The notes: generated by a model from the letters alone, not told the origin. A stretch of 64,000 nt of DNA from Geopseudomonas sagittaria (GCF_900115715.1 NZ_FOXM01000005.1:62001-126000); one strand, 5' to 3'. Shown: positions 1 to 10,232, counted from the first letter of the stretch. Translations and numbers: made by a program.

Positions 1-1237
<1,237 letters not shown>

Positions 1238-2023
1238 GGTGTCGGGTCTGTATGGGCACATGGATGGACAGTGTAACAGGCTGGCGTCCCGGTGCCGCCG
1301 CTGGCGGGTGGTCGGCGGCGCTTCTGTAATGCTCGTGGAAATCGCTGCAGGTTTTGTTGTTGCTAATATTTATGAAGATATTTTATTGGTGTTGGTGGGT
1401 GCGGTTTTTCAGTTGAGTAGTTGTTTGTGGGTTTGCTTGTTGTCGGTTGTCGGTTGTCGGTTGTCGGAGTGGGTTGCGAAGTTGCAATTAACCGATATCG
1501 CTGGTGAGTGGAGTTTGGCTCTTTCGGGCGAATTTATTATATCGGCTGGTATTGAATGGAGATTGTCCCCTTGAGTGCGGGGATCGCCGTGCTGCGGGCA
1601 TGATCGCCACTCCTTCAGGTTCATTCTGTCTTGTGGCCGCGCGCCGGAACCAGCCAGATCAGCGCGCAGCGAGGTCGGCGGTCAGCGTCAGTTCCGGGCG
1701 GGCCTCGGCAGCGGCTCGAGCCGCAGGCGCTTCGCATGGGCGGCCCGGTTGCCTGCGGGGGCGTTCGGGTGACCGTCTTGCTCCTCGGGCGGGAGATAGC
1801 GGGGCGCGTCCGCGCCTGCTGGCCCATCTTTGCCTGGCAATGCTCTAGGTCAGGCTTGCCGGGGCTAGGTATCGTTGAGGAATGGCCTGGCCGCGCCGAT
1901 CGGGAAGAGTTTTTTGGCGCTTCCTTGAGACTAAAGTCGGGGCTTTCTTTTTGTGGGGCCACTTTGTTAGATTCAATATGTGTGTTTCTTTCACCTGCAA
2001 TAAAAACAAAACGGAGAAAGGCG
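1238..2023. other. Long intergenic region with an AT-rich segment
   Basis: This 786-bp gap separates the divergent dbpA and DUF4212 genes. Positions about 1320-1570 are clearly richer in A and T than the surroundings, with runs such as ctaatatttatgaagatat, and contain four exact tandem copies of a 7-mer (annotated separately). I find no convincing protein: the open frames here lack family resemblance and a ribosome-binding site. The last 100 bp before 2024 should carry the promoter of the symporter operon; ttagattcaatatg near 1968-1981 is AT-rich enough to be a -10 region, but no clear -35 is seen. Confidence 0.6.
1440..1467. repeat. Four tandem copies of TTGTCGG
   Basis: TTGTCGG occurs four times head to tail without mismatch (1440-1446, 1447-1453, 1454-1460, 1461-1467), inside the AT-rich part of the dbpA/DUF4212 gap. 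The copy number could vary by slippage. No function can be assigned. Confidence 0.9.
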
Positions 2024-2284
2024 ATGGCAGACGATAAAGCGAATGCTGCTGCGTACTGGAAGGCTAACGTTAGCCTCATCACATGGAGCTTGGTGGTATG
2101 GGCTCTGGTCTCATTTGGTTTTGGCATCCTCTTGCGCCCGATGCTGATGAATATCTCAGTCGGTGGGGCGGACCTGGGCTTCTGGTTCGCTCAACAGGGC
2201 TCGATCATCACGTTCATTGCGATCATCTTCCACTACGCGTGGCGGCTGAACAAACTGGACAAGCAATTCGGCGTTGAGGAGTAA
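2024..2284 (+). CDS. DUF4212 small membrane subunit of a sodium:solute symporter
   Basis: An 86-residue protein with two hydrophobic segments (about 18-40 and 52-72). It matches the DUF4212 family, whose genes almost always sit directly before a VC_2705-type sodium:solute symporter, and is thought to be an accessory membrane subunit. The start ATG follows a ggag at 2013-2016 with good spacing. The stop lies 6 bp before the symporter start, so the two are surely cotranscribed and probably translationally coupled. Confidence 0.9.
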   Translation: MADDKANAAAYWKANVSLITWSLVVWALVSFGFGILLRPMLMNISVGGADLGFWFAQQGSIITFIAIIFHYAWRLNKLDKQFGVEE

Positions 2285-2290
2285 GCCAGC

Positions 2291-4060
2291 ATGAGCCAAT
2301 TTGTAATCAACATGTTATTCGTGGGGGCGTCCTTCGCTCTCTACTTCGGTATCGCAGTCTGGGCACGCGCCGGATCGACCAAGGAGTTCTACGTCGCCGG
2401 TGGCGGCGTGCACCCGGTAACCAACGGTATGGCCACTGCGGCCGACTGGATGTCCGCAGCGTCCTTCATCTCCATGGCTGGTCTGATCGCTGCCGGTGGC
2501 TACTCCACCTCCGTCTACCTGATGGGCTGGACCGGTGGTTATGTACTGCTGGCCATGCTGCTGGCGCCCTACCTGCGCAAGTTCGGCAAGTTCACCGTAC
2601 CGGACTTCATCGGTGACCGCTTCTACAGCCGTGGCGCGCGCCTGGCCGCGGTCATCTGCCTGCTGCTGATCTCCCTGACCTACGTAATCGGTCAGATGGC
2701 TGGTGCCGGTATTGCCTTCTCCCGCTTCCTCGAAGTGAGCAACTCGGCCGGCATCTGGATCGCCGCAGCAGTGGTGTTCGCCTACGCGGTATTCGGCGGC
2801 ATGAAGGGCATCACCTACACCCAGGTTGCCCAGTACGTGGTACTGATCATCGCCTACACCATCCCGGCGGTGTTCATCGCCTTCCAACTGACCGGCAACC
2901 CGATTCCGTCGCTGGGCATGATCGGTACCCACGTCGAATCCGGCGAGCCGCTGCTGGCCAAGCTGGATGCCGTGGTCACCGACCTGGGCTTCGCCGCCTA
3001 CACCGCCGACACCGACAACAAGCTGAACATGATCCTGTTCACCCTGTCGCTGATGATCGGTACCGCTGGTCTGCCGCACGTCATCATCCGCTTCTTCACC
3101 GTACCGAAGGTAGCTGATGCTCGCTGGTCCGCTGGCTGGACCCTGATCTTCATCGCCCTGCTGTACCTCACCGCTCCGGCCGTGGCCTCCATGGCGCGCC
3201 TGAACCTGATGACTACCGTGTACCCGCAGGGCACCGAGGCTGCGCCTCTGGCCTATGAAGAGCGTCCTGAGTGGGTGAAGACCTGGGAAGAAACCGGTCT
3301 GATCAAGTGGGAAGACAAGAACAGCGATGGCCGCGTGCAGTTCTACAACGACGCCAACGCCACCTTCAAGGCAACCGCTACCGAGCGTGGCTGGAACGGC
3401 AACGAACTGACCGTCAACAACGACATCATCGTGCTGGCCAACCCGGAAATCGCCAACCTGCCGGGCTGGGTCATCGGTCTGATCGCTGCGGGCGCCATCG
3501 CCGCTGCACTGTCCACCGCTGCCGGTCTGCTGCTGGCCATCTCCTCCGCTGTGAGTCATGACCTGATCAAGACCCTGATCAATCCGAAGATCAGCGAAGA
3601 GAGCGAAATGAAGGCCGCCCGGATCTCCATGGCGGTGGCGATCCTGCTGGCCACCTGGCTGGGCCTGAATCCTCCGGGCTTCGCGGCACAGGTAGTGGCT
3701 CTGGCCTTCGGTCTGGCGGCAGCGACCCTGTTCCCGGCACTGATGATGGGTATCTTCTCCAAGCGCGTGAACGACAAGGGCGCGATCGCAGGCATGGTTG
3801 TCGGCCTGGTGATCACCATCGTCTACATCTTCATGTACCTGGGCTGGTTCTTCATTCCGGGCACTGCGACCTTCGCCAACACTCCGGATAACTGGCTGTT
3901 CGGCATCTCCCCGCAGGCCTTCGGTTCCGTCGGTGCGATCATCAACTTCGCCGTGGCCTACGCCGTGTCGCTGGTTACCGATGCTCCGCCGAAGGCAGTG
4001 CAGGACCTGGTAGAGAGCGTGCGTACTCCGAAAGGCGCTGGCGCCGCTCTGGACCACTAA
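2291..4060 (+). CDS. Sodium:solute symporter, VC_2705/ActP-like family
   Basis: A 589-residue inner-membrane carrier of the SSS family, related to acetate permease ActP. It probably imports acetate or another small carboxylate with Na+. About 13 hydrophobic segments are visible. Between two late membrane helices (about residues 315-385) there is a polar insertion containing an EF-hand-like loop D342-K-N-S-D-G-R-V-Q-F-Y-N353. Codon use is noticeably optimised (many ctg, ggt, acc), suggesting high expression. It is the second gene of the DUF4212 operon and ends before a strong stem-loop. The substrate is inferred only. Confidence 0.88.
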   Translation: MSQFVINMLFVGASFALYFGIAVWARAGSTKEFYVAGGGVHPVTNGMATAADWMSAASFISMAGLIAAGGYSTSVYLMGWTGGYVLLAMLLAPYLRKFGKFTVPDFIGDRFYSRGARLAAVICLLLISLTYVIGQMAGAGIAFSRFLEVSNSAGIWIAAAVVFAYAVFGGMKGITYTQVAQYVVLIIAYTIPAVFIAFQLTGNPIPSLGMIGTHVESGEPLLAKLDAVVTDLGFAAYTADTDNKLNMILFTLSLMIGTAGLPHVIIRFFTVPKVADARWSAGWTLIFIALLYLTAPAVASMARLNLMTTVYPQGTEAAPLAYEERPEWVKTWEETGLIKWEDKNSDGRVQFYNDANATFKATATERGWNGNELTVNNDIIVLANPEIANLPGWVIGLIAAGAIAAALSTAAGLLLAISSAVSHDLIKTLINPKISEESEMKAARISMAVAILLATWLGLNPPGFAAQVVALAFGLAAATLFPALMMGIFSKRVNDKGAIAGMVVGLVITIVYIFMYLGWFFIPGTATFANTPDNWLFGISPQAFGSVGAIINFAVAYAVSLVTDAPPKAVQDLVESVRTPKGAGAALDH

Positions 4061-4114
4061 GTGATAATGAAACCAGAAGTCAGATTAATAATCTGAACCA
4101 CGGTTGAAACAGAT

Positions 4115-4146
4115 ATCGGGCTTCCAATTGGAAGCCCGATTCTTTT
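4115..4146 (+). terminator. Rho-independent terminator after the symporter
   Basis: A perfect 11-bp stem, atcgggcttcc (4115-4125) with ggaagcccgat (4130-4140), has a 4-base aatt loop and is followed by tctttt. It ends the DUF4212-symporter transcript. The next gene starts 14 bp further on, so some read-through is possible. Confidence 0.85.
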
Positions 4147-4159
4147 GAAGGAACTGAAT

Positions 4160-4699
4160 ATGATATGGCATCTGATTGCCGCAATCTGCGCTGCCCTGGC
4201 GGGTGCGGGGATCGCATTGATACTGCGCAGTCTGACGCGCCAGTGGCTGCCGAAGTGGATCATTCCGGCATTTGCCGGTCTGGGCATGCTCACCTATACC
4301 ATCCACTACGAATACACCTGGTTCGATACCAAGCAGGCGCAACTGCCGGCAGGCTCGCTGGTGGTGGCCAGCGAAACCGGCGACATGCTCTGGCGCCCCT
4401 GGACTGCCCTGTTCCCGATGCCGCTGGCCTATACGGTGCTTGATTCCGCCAATGCGCAGATCGAGGAAACCAGCCAGGGACGCATGGGGCGTTTCGTCTT
4501 GTACCGCTTTGAAAAGCATCATCTGATGTCCACCGTGAAAAGCGGCGCTCATCAATTGCTCTGTAGCGAGAAGGTGATGTTCAGCCTGAACGAGGCCGGA
4601 CAGGCCAAGTTCGAGACCCTGACCAAGCTGGATATCAATGCACCGCTCTACCGGGCCATCTGCGAGCCCAATGGTCTGCAGGCCTCCCCGGGCAACTGA
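4160..4699 (+). CDS. Uncharacterised membrane-anchored protein
   Basis: 179 residues. I do not recognise a named family. Two N-terminal hydrophobic stretches (about residues 3-24 and 33-50) are followed by a soluble part of about 125 residues with no cysteine cluster or catalytic motif that I can name. The ATG at 4160 is preceded by aagga at 4148-4152. A TTG at 4145 would extend the frame by five codons but would place the ribosome-binding site inside the gene. Its position just behind the symporter and before a cNMP/CBS protein suggests a role in that transport module, which is only inference. Confidence 0.7.
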   Translation: MIWHLIAAICAALAGAGIALILRSLTRQWLPKWIIPAFAGLGMLTYTIHYEYTWFDTKQAQLPAGSLVVASETGDMLWRPWTALFPMPLAYTVLDSANAQIEETSQGRMGRFVLYRFEKHHLMSTVKSGAHQLLCSEKVMFSLNEAGQAKFETLTKLDINAPLYRAICEPNGLQASPGN

Positions 4700-5095
4700 T
4701 CCGGCCGCACGATGCAATGGCGGTCGCCTGACCGCCAGCAGCCTTGGCAGCGCCGGCTGACGACAGCGCCCGGTGCGGGCGTTCAGCCGCTGTGCTGGCG
4801 CATGGGGCTCAGGGCTGCCGTCATGACCCTGTTGCTGCGAAGCGCCTGCTGCGCAGCCTGAAACTTCGCTGCATCCTCGCGCTGCGTCTCATCGGTCGAC
4901 TCCGGCGGGGCGCCTGAAGCGCTGTCCGCGACTGCCGGAAAGGCCGCCGCAGCGCTCGGCATTGATGCGTGACACCTCCCGCCTTTGTCGCTTTAATCAT
5001 GCTTATGCATCTGCTTGCCTGCAGGGGGCGAAGTTGGGCAGGCTTGCCGCTTCGAGTGGCGGACAGGAAACCATAATTAAAGCGGAGCGCTTGTC
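4700..5095. other. Intergenic region before the first cNMP/CBS gene
   Basis: A 396-bp gap. A short stem, ggcggtc (4719-4725) with gaccgcc (4730-4736), directly after the upstream gene may be its terminator, although no T-run follows. The region next to the downstream start contains AT-rich runs (tttaatcatgcttatgcat near 4991-5009 and cataattaaag near 5070-5080) that may hold a promoter. I see no gene here. Confidence 0.5.
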
Positions 5096-6937
5096 ATGTC
5101 TGATTCGTTCAAGATGGATAACCTGCCCTTCAGCCTGCTGGATGCGCGGGAGCAGGCCCTGGTGAACGATAACCTCGAGACCGCCTGCTTCCAGAAGGGC
5201 GAGGTCATCATCGAGGCAGGCAAGCCGCCGCAGGGCGTATTCATCATCTCCACAGGACGGGTCGCGGAAAGCGATGTGAGCGAGCCGGACCCGGATGGCC
5301 AGCCGCTGGCCAGCCATGTCTTCGTGCGTTACCAGGACGAGGATTATTTCGGCGGCTGGTCGGCGATCAATGGCGTGGCGATTCACAACTTCATCGCGGT
5401 CGAAGAAACCTGCGGCCATATCCTGCCGACCCGGGTGCTGCTGGAACTGATGGACAGCAACCCGCGGTTTGCCGACTACTTCCAGCAGAATCTGGCCGCC
5501 AAGCGGCAGATCGTTGCGCAGCATGGACAGGGCCAGGACATGGCCGAGTTCATGCTGGCGAGAATCAGCGATGGTCTGATCCGTGAGCCGTTGATCGTCG
5601 CCGAAGGCACCAGTCTGCATGAGGCGACCCGCCTCATGCGCGAGATGAAGTCGGATTGTCTGCTGGCGCAGAAAAGAAATCGCTATGGCATGGTTACCCG
5701 GACGGACCTGCTCGATGCCGTGGTGCTCAAAGGCCTGCCGCAGGAAACCGATGTCGCGGAAATCGCCAGCTACCGGCTGATCACCGCCGACCCGGAAGAC
5801 TACCTGTTCAATGCGCTGATCCTGATGACCCAGCATCAGATCGAGCGCGTGGTGGTCATGGGCGAAAACAGCCGGCTGGTCGGGCTGGTCGAGCTGACCG
5901 ATGTGCTCAGTCACTTCTCCAGTCACTCCCATGTCATCGGCCTGCGGGTCGAGCGCGCCAATACGCTCGAGGAACTGCGTGAGGCGGCGCTGGGGCTGAC
6001 CGACCTGATTCGGGCGCTGATCTCCACCGGGGTGAAAATCCGCTTCACCATGAAGCTGCTGGCCGCCATGAATGGCCGGATCATTTCCAAGCTGTTCGAT
6101 CTGATCATCCCCAGCGACATGCGTCCGCACGTCTGCCTGATCGTCATGGGTTCGGAAGGGCGCGGCGAGCAGATCATGAAGACCGACCAGGACAATGCGC
6201 TGCTGGTGCGCAACGGCCTGGAGTGGCCCGGGCTGATGGACACCATGCGCCACTTCAGCGAGACCCTGATCAGCTTCGGCTTCCCGCCCTGTCCGGGCAA
6301 CATCATGGTGTCGAATCCGGAGTGGGTGAACTCGATCGACGAGTGGGCGCGCAAGCTGACCCACTGGAGCCAGAACTGCGATGGCCAGTCGGTGATGAAC
6401 CTGGCGATTGCCGTGGACAGCAAGCCGATTGCCGGCAACATCGCCCTGTTCAAGGTGGCGAGAAATGCCTTCCTGCGCCGCGTGCACAGCAACGACATCT
6501 TCTTCTCGCACTTTGCCAAGGCCGCGCTGAGCTTCGATACCCCGCTGACCCTGTTCGGCAACCTGAGGGACAAGGAGCAGCTGGACGTCAAGAAGGGCGG
6601 GATCTTCCCCATCGTGCACGGGGTGCGGACCATGGCGCTGGAGCAGCGCATTCTGGAGACCAATACCTTCAAGCGCATCGAGGCGCTGGTCGAGATGGGC
6701 CGTATGGACAAGGCGATGGGTGACAACCTTGGCGAGGCGCTGTCGATCTTCATCCAGTTGCGCCTGAATCAGCAGATGCAGCGGGTCGAAGCCAGTGAAG
6801 AAGGTCTGGACAGGACGCCCAACGCCATCGACCTGCAGAAGCTCAACAAGCTGGAGCGTGACCTGCTGCGCGATGCCCTGCATATCGTCAAGGACTTCAA
6901 GAAGCTGTTCGCGATGCGCTACCACATCAGCAGCTGA
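5096..6937 (+). CDS. cNMP-binding / tandem CBS / DUF294 nucleotidyltransferase protein
   Basis: 613 residues in the order cyclic-nucleotide-binding-like domain (about 15-140), two CBS domains (about 160-280), a DUF294 putative nucleotidyltransferase (about 310-450) and the DUF294 C-terminal domain (about 470-610). The nucleotidyltransferase signature is G352-S-E-G-R-G-E-Q followed by T363-D-Q-D-N, so the acidic metal-binding pair is kept. Proteins of this layout are presumed cytoplasmic sensors. They often lie beside ActP-like symporters and DnaQ-like exonucleases, as here. The start is supported by ggag about 8 bp upstream. Substrate and partner are unknown. Confidence 0.88.
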   Translation: MSDSFKMDNLPFSLLDAREQALVNDNLETACFQKGEVIIEAGKPPQGVFIISTGRVAESDVSEPDPDGQPLASHVFVRYQDEDYFGGWSAINGVAIHNFIAVEETCGHILPTRVLLELMDSNPRFADYFQQNLAAKRQIVAQHGQGQDMAEFMLARISDGLIREPLIVAEGTSLHEATRLMREMKSDCLLAQKRNRYGMVTRTDLLDAVVLKGLPQETDVAEIASYRLITADPEDYLFNALILMTQHQIERVVVMGENSRLVGLVELTDVLSHFSSHSHVIGLRVERANTLEELREAALGLTDLIRALISTGVKIRFTMKLLAAMNGRIISKLFDLIIPSDMRPHVCLIVMGSEGRGEQIMKTDQDNALLVRNGLEWPGLMDTMRHFSETLISFGFPPCPGNIMVSNPEWVNSIDEWARKLTHWSQNCDGQSVMNLAIAVDSKPIAGNIALFKVARNAFLRRVHSNDIFFSHFAKAALSFDTPLTLFGNLRDKEQLDVKKGGIFPIVHGVRTMALEQRILETNTFKRIEALVEMGRMDKAMGDNLGEALSIFIQLRLNQQMQRVEASEEGLDRTPNAIDLQKLNKLERDLLRDALHIVKDFKKLFAMRYHISS

Positions 6938-6951
6938 GCGGCAGACACCAC

Positions 6952-7671
6952 TCAGATCGAGCCGAGCGCGGCCTGGCGGGCACGTTGCCAGTACCTGGCC
7001 CGCTGGGCCAGCTCCTCGACCCGCTCTATGCCCATGCGCTGGGCGCGGTTGAACAGGATCAGGGCGATCTCCGCGGTTGCCAGGGCATCCGCCGAGGCGT
7101 GATGGCGCTGGGCGATGTCGATGCCGAAGTAGTTCATCCAGTAATCCAGACTGCCACGCCGGGTCAGCACCTCCGGAAACAGCATCGGTGCCAGGTCGGC
7201 GACGTCGAGAAAGGGGTTTTCCAGGTTGTAACCCAGCTCGTTCTTCAGGGCGCGGGCCAGCATGCGCTGGTCGAAGGGCGCGTGGAAGGCCAGCATCACG
7301 CTGTCGGCGGCGAACTCCATGAAGCTGAGCAGGGCTTCGGCCGGCGGCTGGCCGGCGGCCAGCTCGCTGGGCGCGATGCCGTGGATCAGCACGGCCTCGT
7401 TGACCTTGACCTGGCGGCGCAGGGTGCATTCGAACTGCTGGGCCATGTCGATGGCGCCGTCCTCGATGGTCACCGCGCCGATCGAGATGACGATGTCGCG
7501 GTTGAGGTTCAGGCCGGTGGTTTCCAGGTCGAGCACCACGAAGCGCTGCTGGTGCAGCGGGGCATCCAGGCAGGGCGGCGGCGGCAGCGCCTTGAGGCGC
7601 TGGAGCTGCGCTTCGTCGAGGGCCAGACGGCGGCGCTGCAGGCGGGAGAGCAGGGCGCGGAATAGGTTCAT
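6952..7671 (-). CDS. DnaQ-like 3'-5' exonuclease
   Basis: 239 residues of the DEDDh exonuclease superfamily, related to the DNA polymerase III epsilon subunit. Visible motifs are ExoI D-L-E-T-T-G (about residues 48-53), ExoII F-H-A-P-F-D-Q (about 136-142) and ExoIII H-H-A-S-A-D (about 190-195). The N-terminal 40 residues are basic and not part of the catalytic fold. The start ATG overlaps the stop of the upstream cNMP/CBS gene by 4 bp (ATGA at 7668-7671), so the two are one operon with coupled translation. It is not the replicative epsilon subunit, judging from sequence and context. Confidence 0.88.
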   Translation of the reverse strand: MNLFRALLSRLQRRRLALDEAQLQRLKALPPPPCLDAPLHQQRFVVLDLETTGLNLNRDIVISIGAVTIEDGAIDMAQQFECTLRRQVKVNEAVLIHGIAPSELAAGQPPAEALLSFMEFAADSVMLAFHAPFDQRMLARALKNELGYNLENPFLDVADLAPMLFPEVLTRRGSLDYWMNYFGIDIAQRHHASADALATAEIALILFNRAQRMGIERVEELAQRARYWQRARQAALGSI

Positions 7672-9602
7672 AGCTGGTACCGCACGCCCAGGCTGGTCTG
7701 CAGGCGCTGGGCCTGGCGGAAGGACTCGCGCAGGATGCGCCGATCGAGCTGGTTCAGGGTGTCGGGGTCGAGACGGTTGCTCAGCGGCTGGCCGGCGCGT
7801 TTCTGACGCTGATGCAGCTGCATGCGGGTCATCTGGATGAAGTCGTAGGCCTCCTCGTAGGCGGCGGCAGCCTGGGGCTTCAGCACGCCCCGCGCGCCGA
7901 GCTGGCGCAGGCGTTCGAGGGTGTTGCACTCGCTGATGCCATGGGCCAGGGCGAGGATGCGTACCCCTTCGACGAAGGGCATCAGTCCTTCCACCTTGAG
8001 GTCCAGGGTGTCCTTGTCGGCGCCGCGGCTGGCGACGATGAAGTCGCGGAAGCGGCCGATGGGCGGCGGATGACGCAGGGCGTTGGCCGCCATCATGTGC
8101 TGGAACAGGCTGTTGCCTTCGACCATCTGCAGCAGCGCCTCGCTGAGCTGCCGGCAGCCTTCGCTCGGGCCCCAGACCGAGCGCAGATCGAAGAAGATCG
8201 ACGAGTGCATCAGGTTGTCGCGGGTCGGGTTCTGGATGATCCCCATGAAGCGGCGCAGCCACTCCTGGCGCGACAGGCACAGCTCCGGGTTGCTGGCCAT
8301 GATGTTGCCGTTGCACAGGGTGAAGCCGCAGCGATCCAGGGCCTCGTTGATCCTGCGCGCCAGGGGCAGCAGGCGCTGGCGGATCTGCTCGGCCTCTTCG
8401 GGACTGCCGGCCTCGAACAGCATGCCGTTGTCCTGGTCGGTGAGCAGGGCCTGCTCGCGGCGCCCCTCGCTGCCGAATACCAGCCAGGTGAAGGGCACGC
8501 CGGGGTCGCCGTGCTCCTCGATCATCAGCTCGATGACCCGCTCCACGGTGTGGTCGTTGAGCTGGGTGATGATGTGGGTCAGCTGCTCCGGGTTGGCGCC
8601 GTGGGCGAGCATGTTGTCGATCAGGTGGGCGATCTCCTCGCGCAGCTCGACCAGGGTGTCGATATGCGGGGCCGCGCTGATAGTGCGCGCCAGATGGACC
8701 AGATCGACCCGCTGCAGCGAGAACAGGTCGCGCTCGGACAACACGCCGACTAGGCGGCCCATCTCCACCACGCAGATGTGGGCGATCTGCTTGCGGGTCA
8801 TGGTCAGCGCGGCATCGAAGGCGGTGGCGGTCGGTGGCAGGTGGATGGGGTCGGGAGTCATCAGCTCGTCGAGCGGCTGCTGCAGGTCGCCGCTGCCGTC
8901 GGCGAGCACCCGGCGCAGGTCGCGCAGGGTGAAGATGCCGATCGGATAGTCGCTGTCGTCGACCATCACCAGGCTGCCGACGTGATGCTCGTGCATCAGC
9001 TTCACCGCCGCGCGCAGGCTGATGCCGCTGCGGCAGGTCACCGGGTTGGCGGAGGCGAGGATGTTCAGCCGGGTTTCCAGCGAATACCGGGCGCCGAGGG
9101 TTTCTGCGGCCTGCAGCTGCACCTGCTGGTGCACCTGGCCCACCAGGCTGCTGACCCCGCGCAGGGCGAAGTCGCGGAAGGCTTCCGACTGGTTGTAGGT
9201 GCGCACGAAGGCGGCGCGGCCGAGTTGCAGGCAGAAGGTGTCCTCGGCGGCGATGTAGTGGCTGCGGGTGGCCCGCTCGCTGACCATCGCCGCCACCGGG
9301 AAGCACTCGCCCGGGGCGATCTCCTGGGTGGTCTCCAGGCCATCGCCGCTCTGGGTCGGTCGCTGGCCCAGCACCAGGCCCTGCTTGACGATGTAGACAT
9401 CCTCGATCGTGCCGTCGCCGGGACCGACGATGGGATCGCCGGCGGCATAGAAGCGCAGCCGGCACTGCTCGACCATCTGCGCCAGATGGCTGAGTTCCAT
9501 CTGGTTGAACGGGGCATAGCGCAGCAGAAAGTGCATGGTGCCCTGGATGTTCTGCATCACGGCGGTCTTGCCGACCGCCGCGAAACCATCGTTCTTGCTC
9601 AT
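7668..9602 (-). CDS. Second cNMP-binding / CBS / DUF294 nucleotidyltransferase protein
   Basis: 644 residues with the same domain order as the protein at 5096-6937: cNMP-binding-like fold (about 30-150), CBS pair (about 180-300), nucleotidyltransferase with F-G-S-E-G-R-R-E-Q and T-D-Q-D-N, and the DUF294 C-terminal domain. It is a diverged paralogue of its convergent neighbour, not a recent duplicate, because only the motif cores agree. The ATG at 9602 follows ggag with 9-base spacing. The downstream exonuclease overlaps its stop by 4 bp. Likely a cytoplasmic sensor/transferase; its target is unknown. Confidence 0.88.
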   Translation of the reverse strand: MSKNDGFAAVGKTAVMQNIQGTMHFLLRYAPFNQMELSHLAQMVEQCRLRFYAAGDPIVGPGDGTIEDVYIVKQGLVLGQRPTQSGDGLETTQEIAPGECFPVAAMVSERATRSHYIAAEDTFCLQLGRAAFVRTYNQSEAFRDFALRGVSSLVGQVHQQVQLQAAETLGARYSLETRLNILASANPVTCRSGISLRAAVKLMHEHHVGSLVMVDDSDYPIGIFTLRDLRRVLADGSGDLQQPLDELMTPDPIHLPPTATAFDAALTMTRKQIAHICVVEMGRLVGVLSERDLFSLQRVDLVHLARTISAAPHIDTLVELREEIAHLIDNMLAHGANPEQLTHIITQLNDHTVERVIELMIEEHGDPGVPFTWLVFGSEGRREQALLTDQDNGMLFEAGSPEEAEQIRQRLLPLARRINEALDRCGFTLCNGNIMASNPELCLSRQEWLRRFMGIIQNPTRDNLMHSSIFFDLRSVWGPSEGCRQLSEALLQMVEGNSLFQHMMAANALRHPPPIGRFRDFIVASRGADKDTLDLKVEGLMPFVEGVRILALAHGISECNTLERLRQLGARGVLKPQAAAAYEEAYDFIQMTRMQLHQRQKRAGQPLSNRLDPDTLNQLDRRILRESFRQAQRLQTSLGVRYQL

Positions 9603-9644
9603 CTTGTTGTTCTCCGGGGGCGTCCGTTCATGGTTCGCCGTGAG

Positions 9645-9674
9645 CCCCGGCGCAGCCCCTGATCTGCGCCGGGG
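9645..9674 (-). terminator. Stem-loop after the peroxidase gene
   Basis: ccccggcgcag (9645-9655) pairs perfectly with ctgcgccgggg (9664-9674) across an 8-base loop. It lies 10 bp after the stop of the peroxidase gene on the minus strand. No T-run follows, so it may act as an RNA-stabilising hairpin rather than a full intrinsic terminator. Confidence 0.5.
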
Positions 9675-9683
9675 ACGCCGCGC

Positions 9684-10232
9684 TCAGGGCTGCGAGGCGA
9701 TGGCCTGTTCCACGGCCGCGAGCAGTTTGGCATCGTCCGGGCGGGTCATGCTGGAGAAGTGCGCCACCACCTTGCCCTGGCGGTCGACCACGTACTTGTA
9801 GAAGTTCCAGCGTGGCGCGCCGCTCTGCGCGGCGAGGTTGCGGAACAGCGGGATGGCCTCGCTGCCGGTGACCTTCTGCGCGGCGGCCATGCTGAAGGTG
9901 ACCCCGTAGTTGACGTAGCAGACGCTGGCGGTTTCCGCGCTGGCGTCGGCTTCCTGGTGAAAGTCGTCGGAGGGTACGCCGAGCACTTCCAGGCCCTGGT
10001 CCTTGTAGCGCTGGTAGAGCGCCTCGAGGCCCTTGAACTGGCCGGTGAAGCCGCAGTGGCTGGCGGTGTTGACCACCAGCAGCGGCTTGCCGGCGAAGCG
10101 GCAGAGGTCGATGCTCTGCTGGCCGCGCAGGGCGGGCAGGCTGCCTTGCAGCAGCGGACCGCAGTTGGCGGCCTGGGCAGCGCCGCCGCCGAGCAGCAGG
10201 GGCAGGCCGAGGAGAAAACGTAAGCGACGCAT
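9684..10232 (-). CDS. Exported glutathione-peroxidase-like protein
   Basis: 182 residues with a signal peptide (about 1-21, ending AQA/A), so probably periplasmic. The thioredoxin-fold core has the peroxidatic cysteine C60 in N-T-A-S-H-C-G-F-T, and [10 protein letters not shown] carries the conserved Trp. The usual N-Q-F that supplies the catalytic Gln reads D-D-F here (V-P-S-D-D-F-H-Q-E), so one tetrad residue differs from classical GPx. Two extra cysteines (C24, C44) precede the active site. It probably reduces peroxides, using thioredoxin rather than glutathione as in many bacterial homologues; the electron donor is inference. Confidence 0.85.
   Translation of the reverse strand: MRRLRFLLGLPLLLGGGAAQAANCGPLLQGSLPALRGQQSIDLCRFAGKPLLVVNTASHCGFTGQFKGLEALYQRYKDQGLEVLGVPSDDFHQEADASAETASVCYVNYGVTFSMAAAQKVTGSEAIPLFRNLAAQSGAPRWNFYKYVVDRQGKVVAHFSSMTRPDDAKLLAAVEQAIASQP

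Noticed and set aside
1239-1624. Short open frames in the AT-rich gap (1239-1574 plus, 1409-1624 minus)
   Set aside because: No ribosome-binding site, no recognisable domain, and part of the translation comes from the TTGTCGG repeat.
2315-4057. 580-aa open frame on the minus strand opposite the symporter
   Set aside because: It exactly mirrors the symporter gene, is rich in His/Gln/Gly as expected for a reverse-frame shadow of GC-rich DNA, and has no family resemblance.
5003-7429. 808-aa minus-strand open frame across the first cNMP/CBS gene
   Set aside because: It is antisense to a well-supported gene and only its end coincides with the exonuclease region, in another frame.
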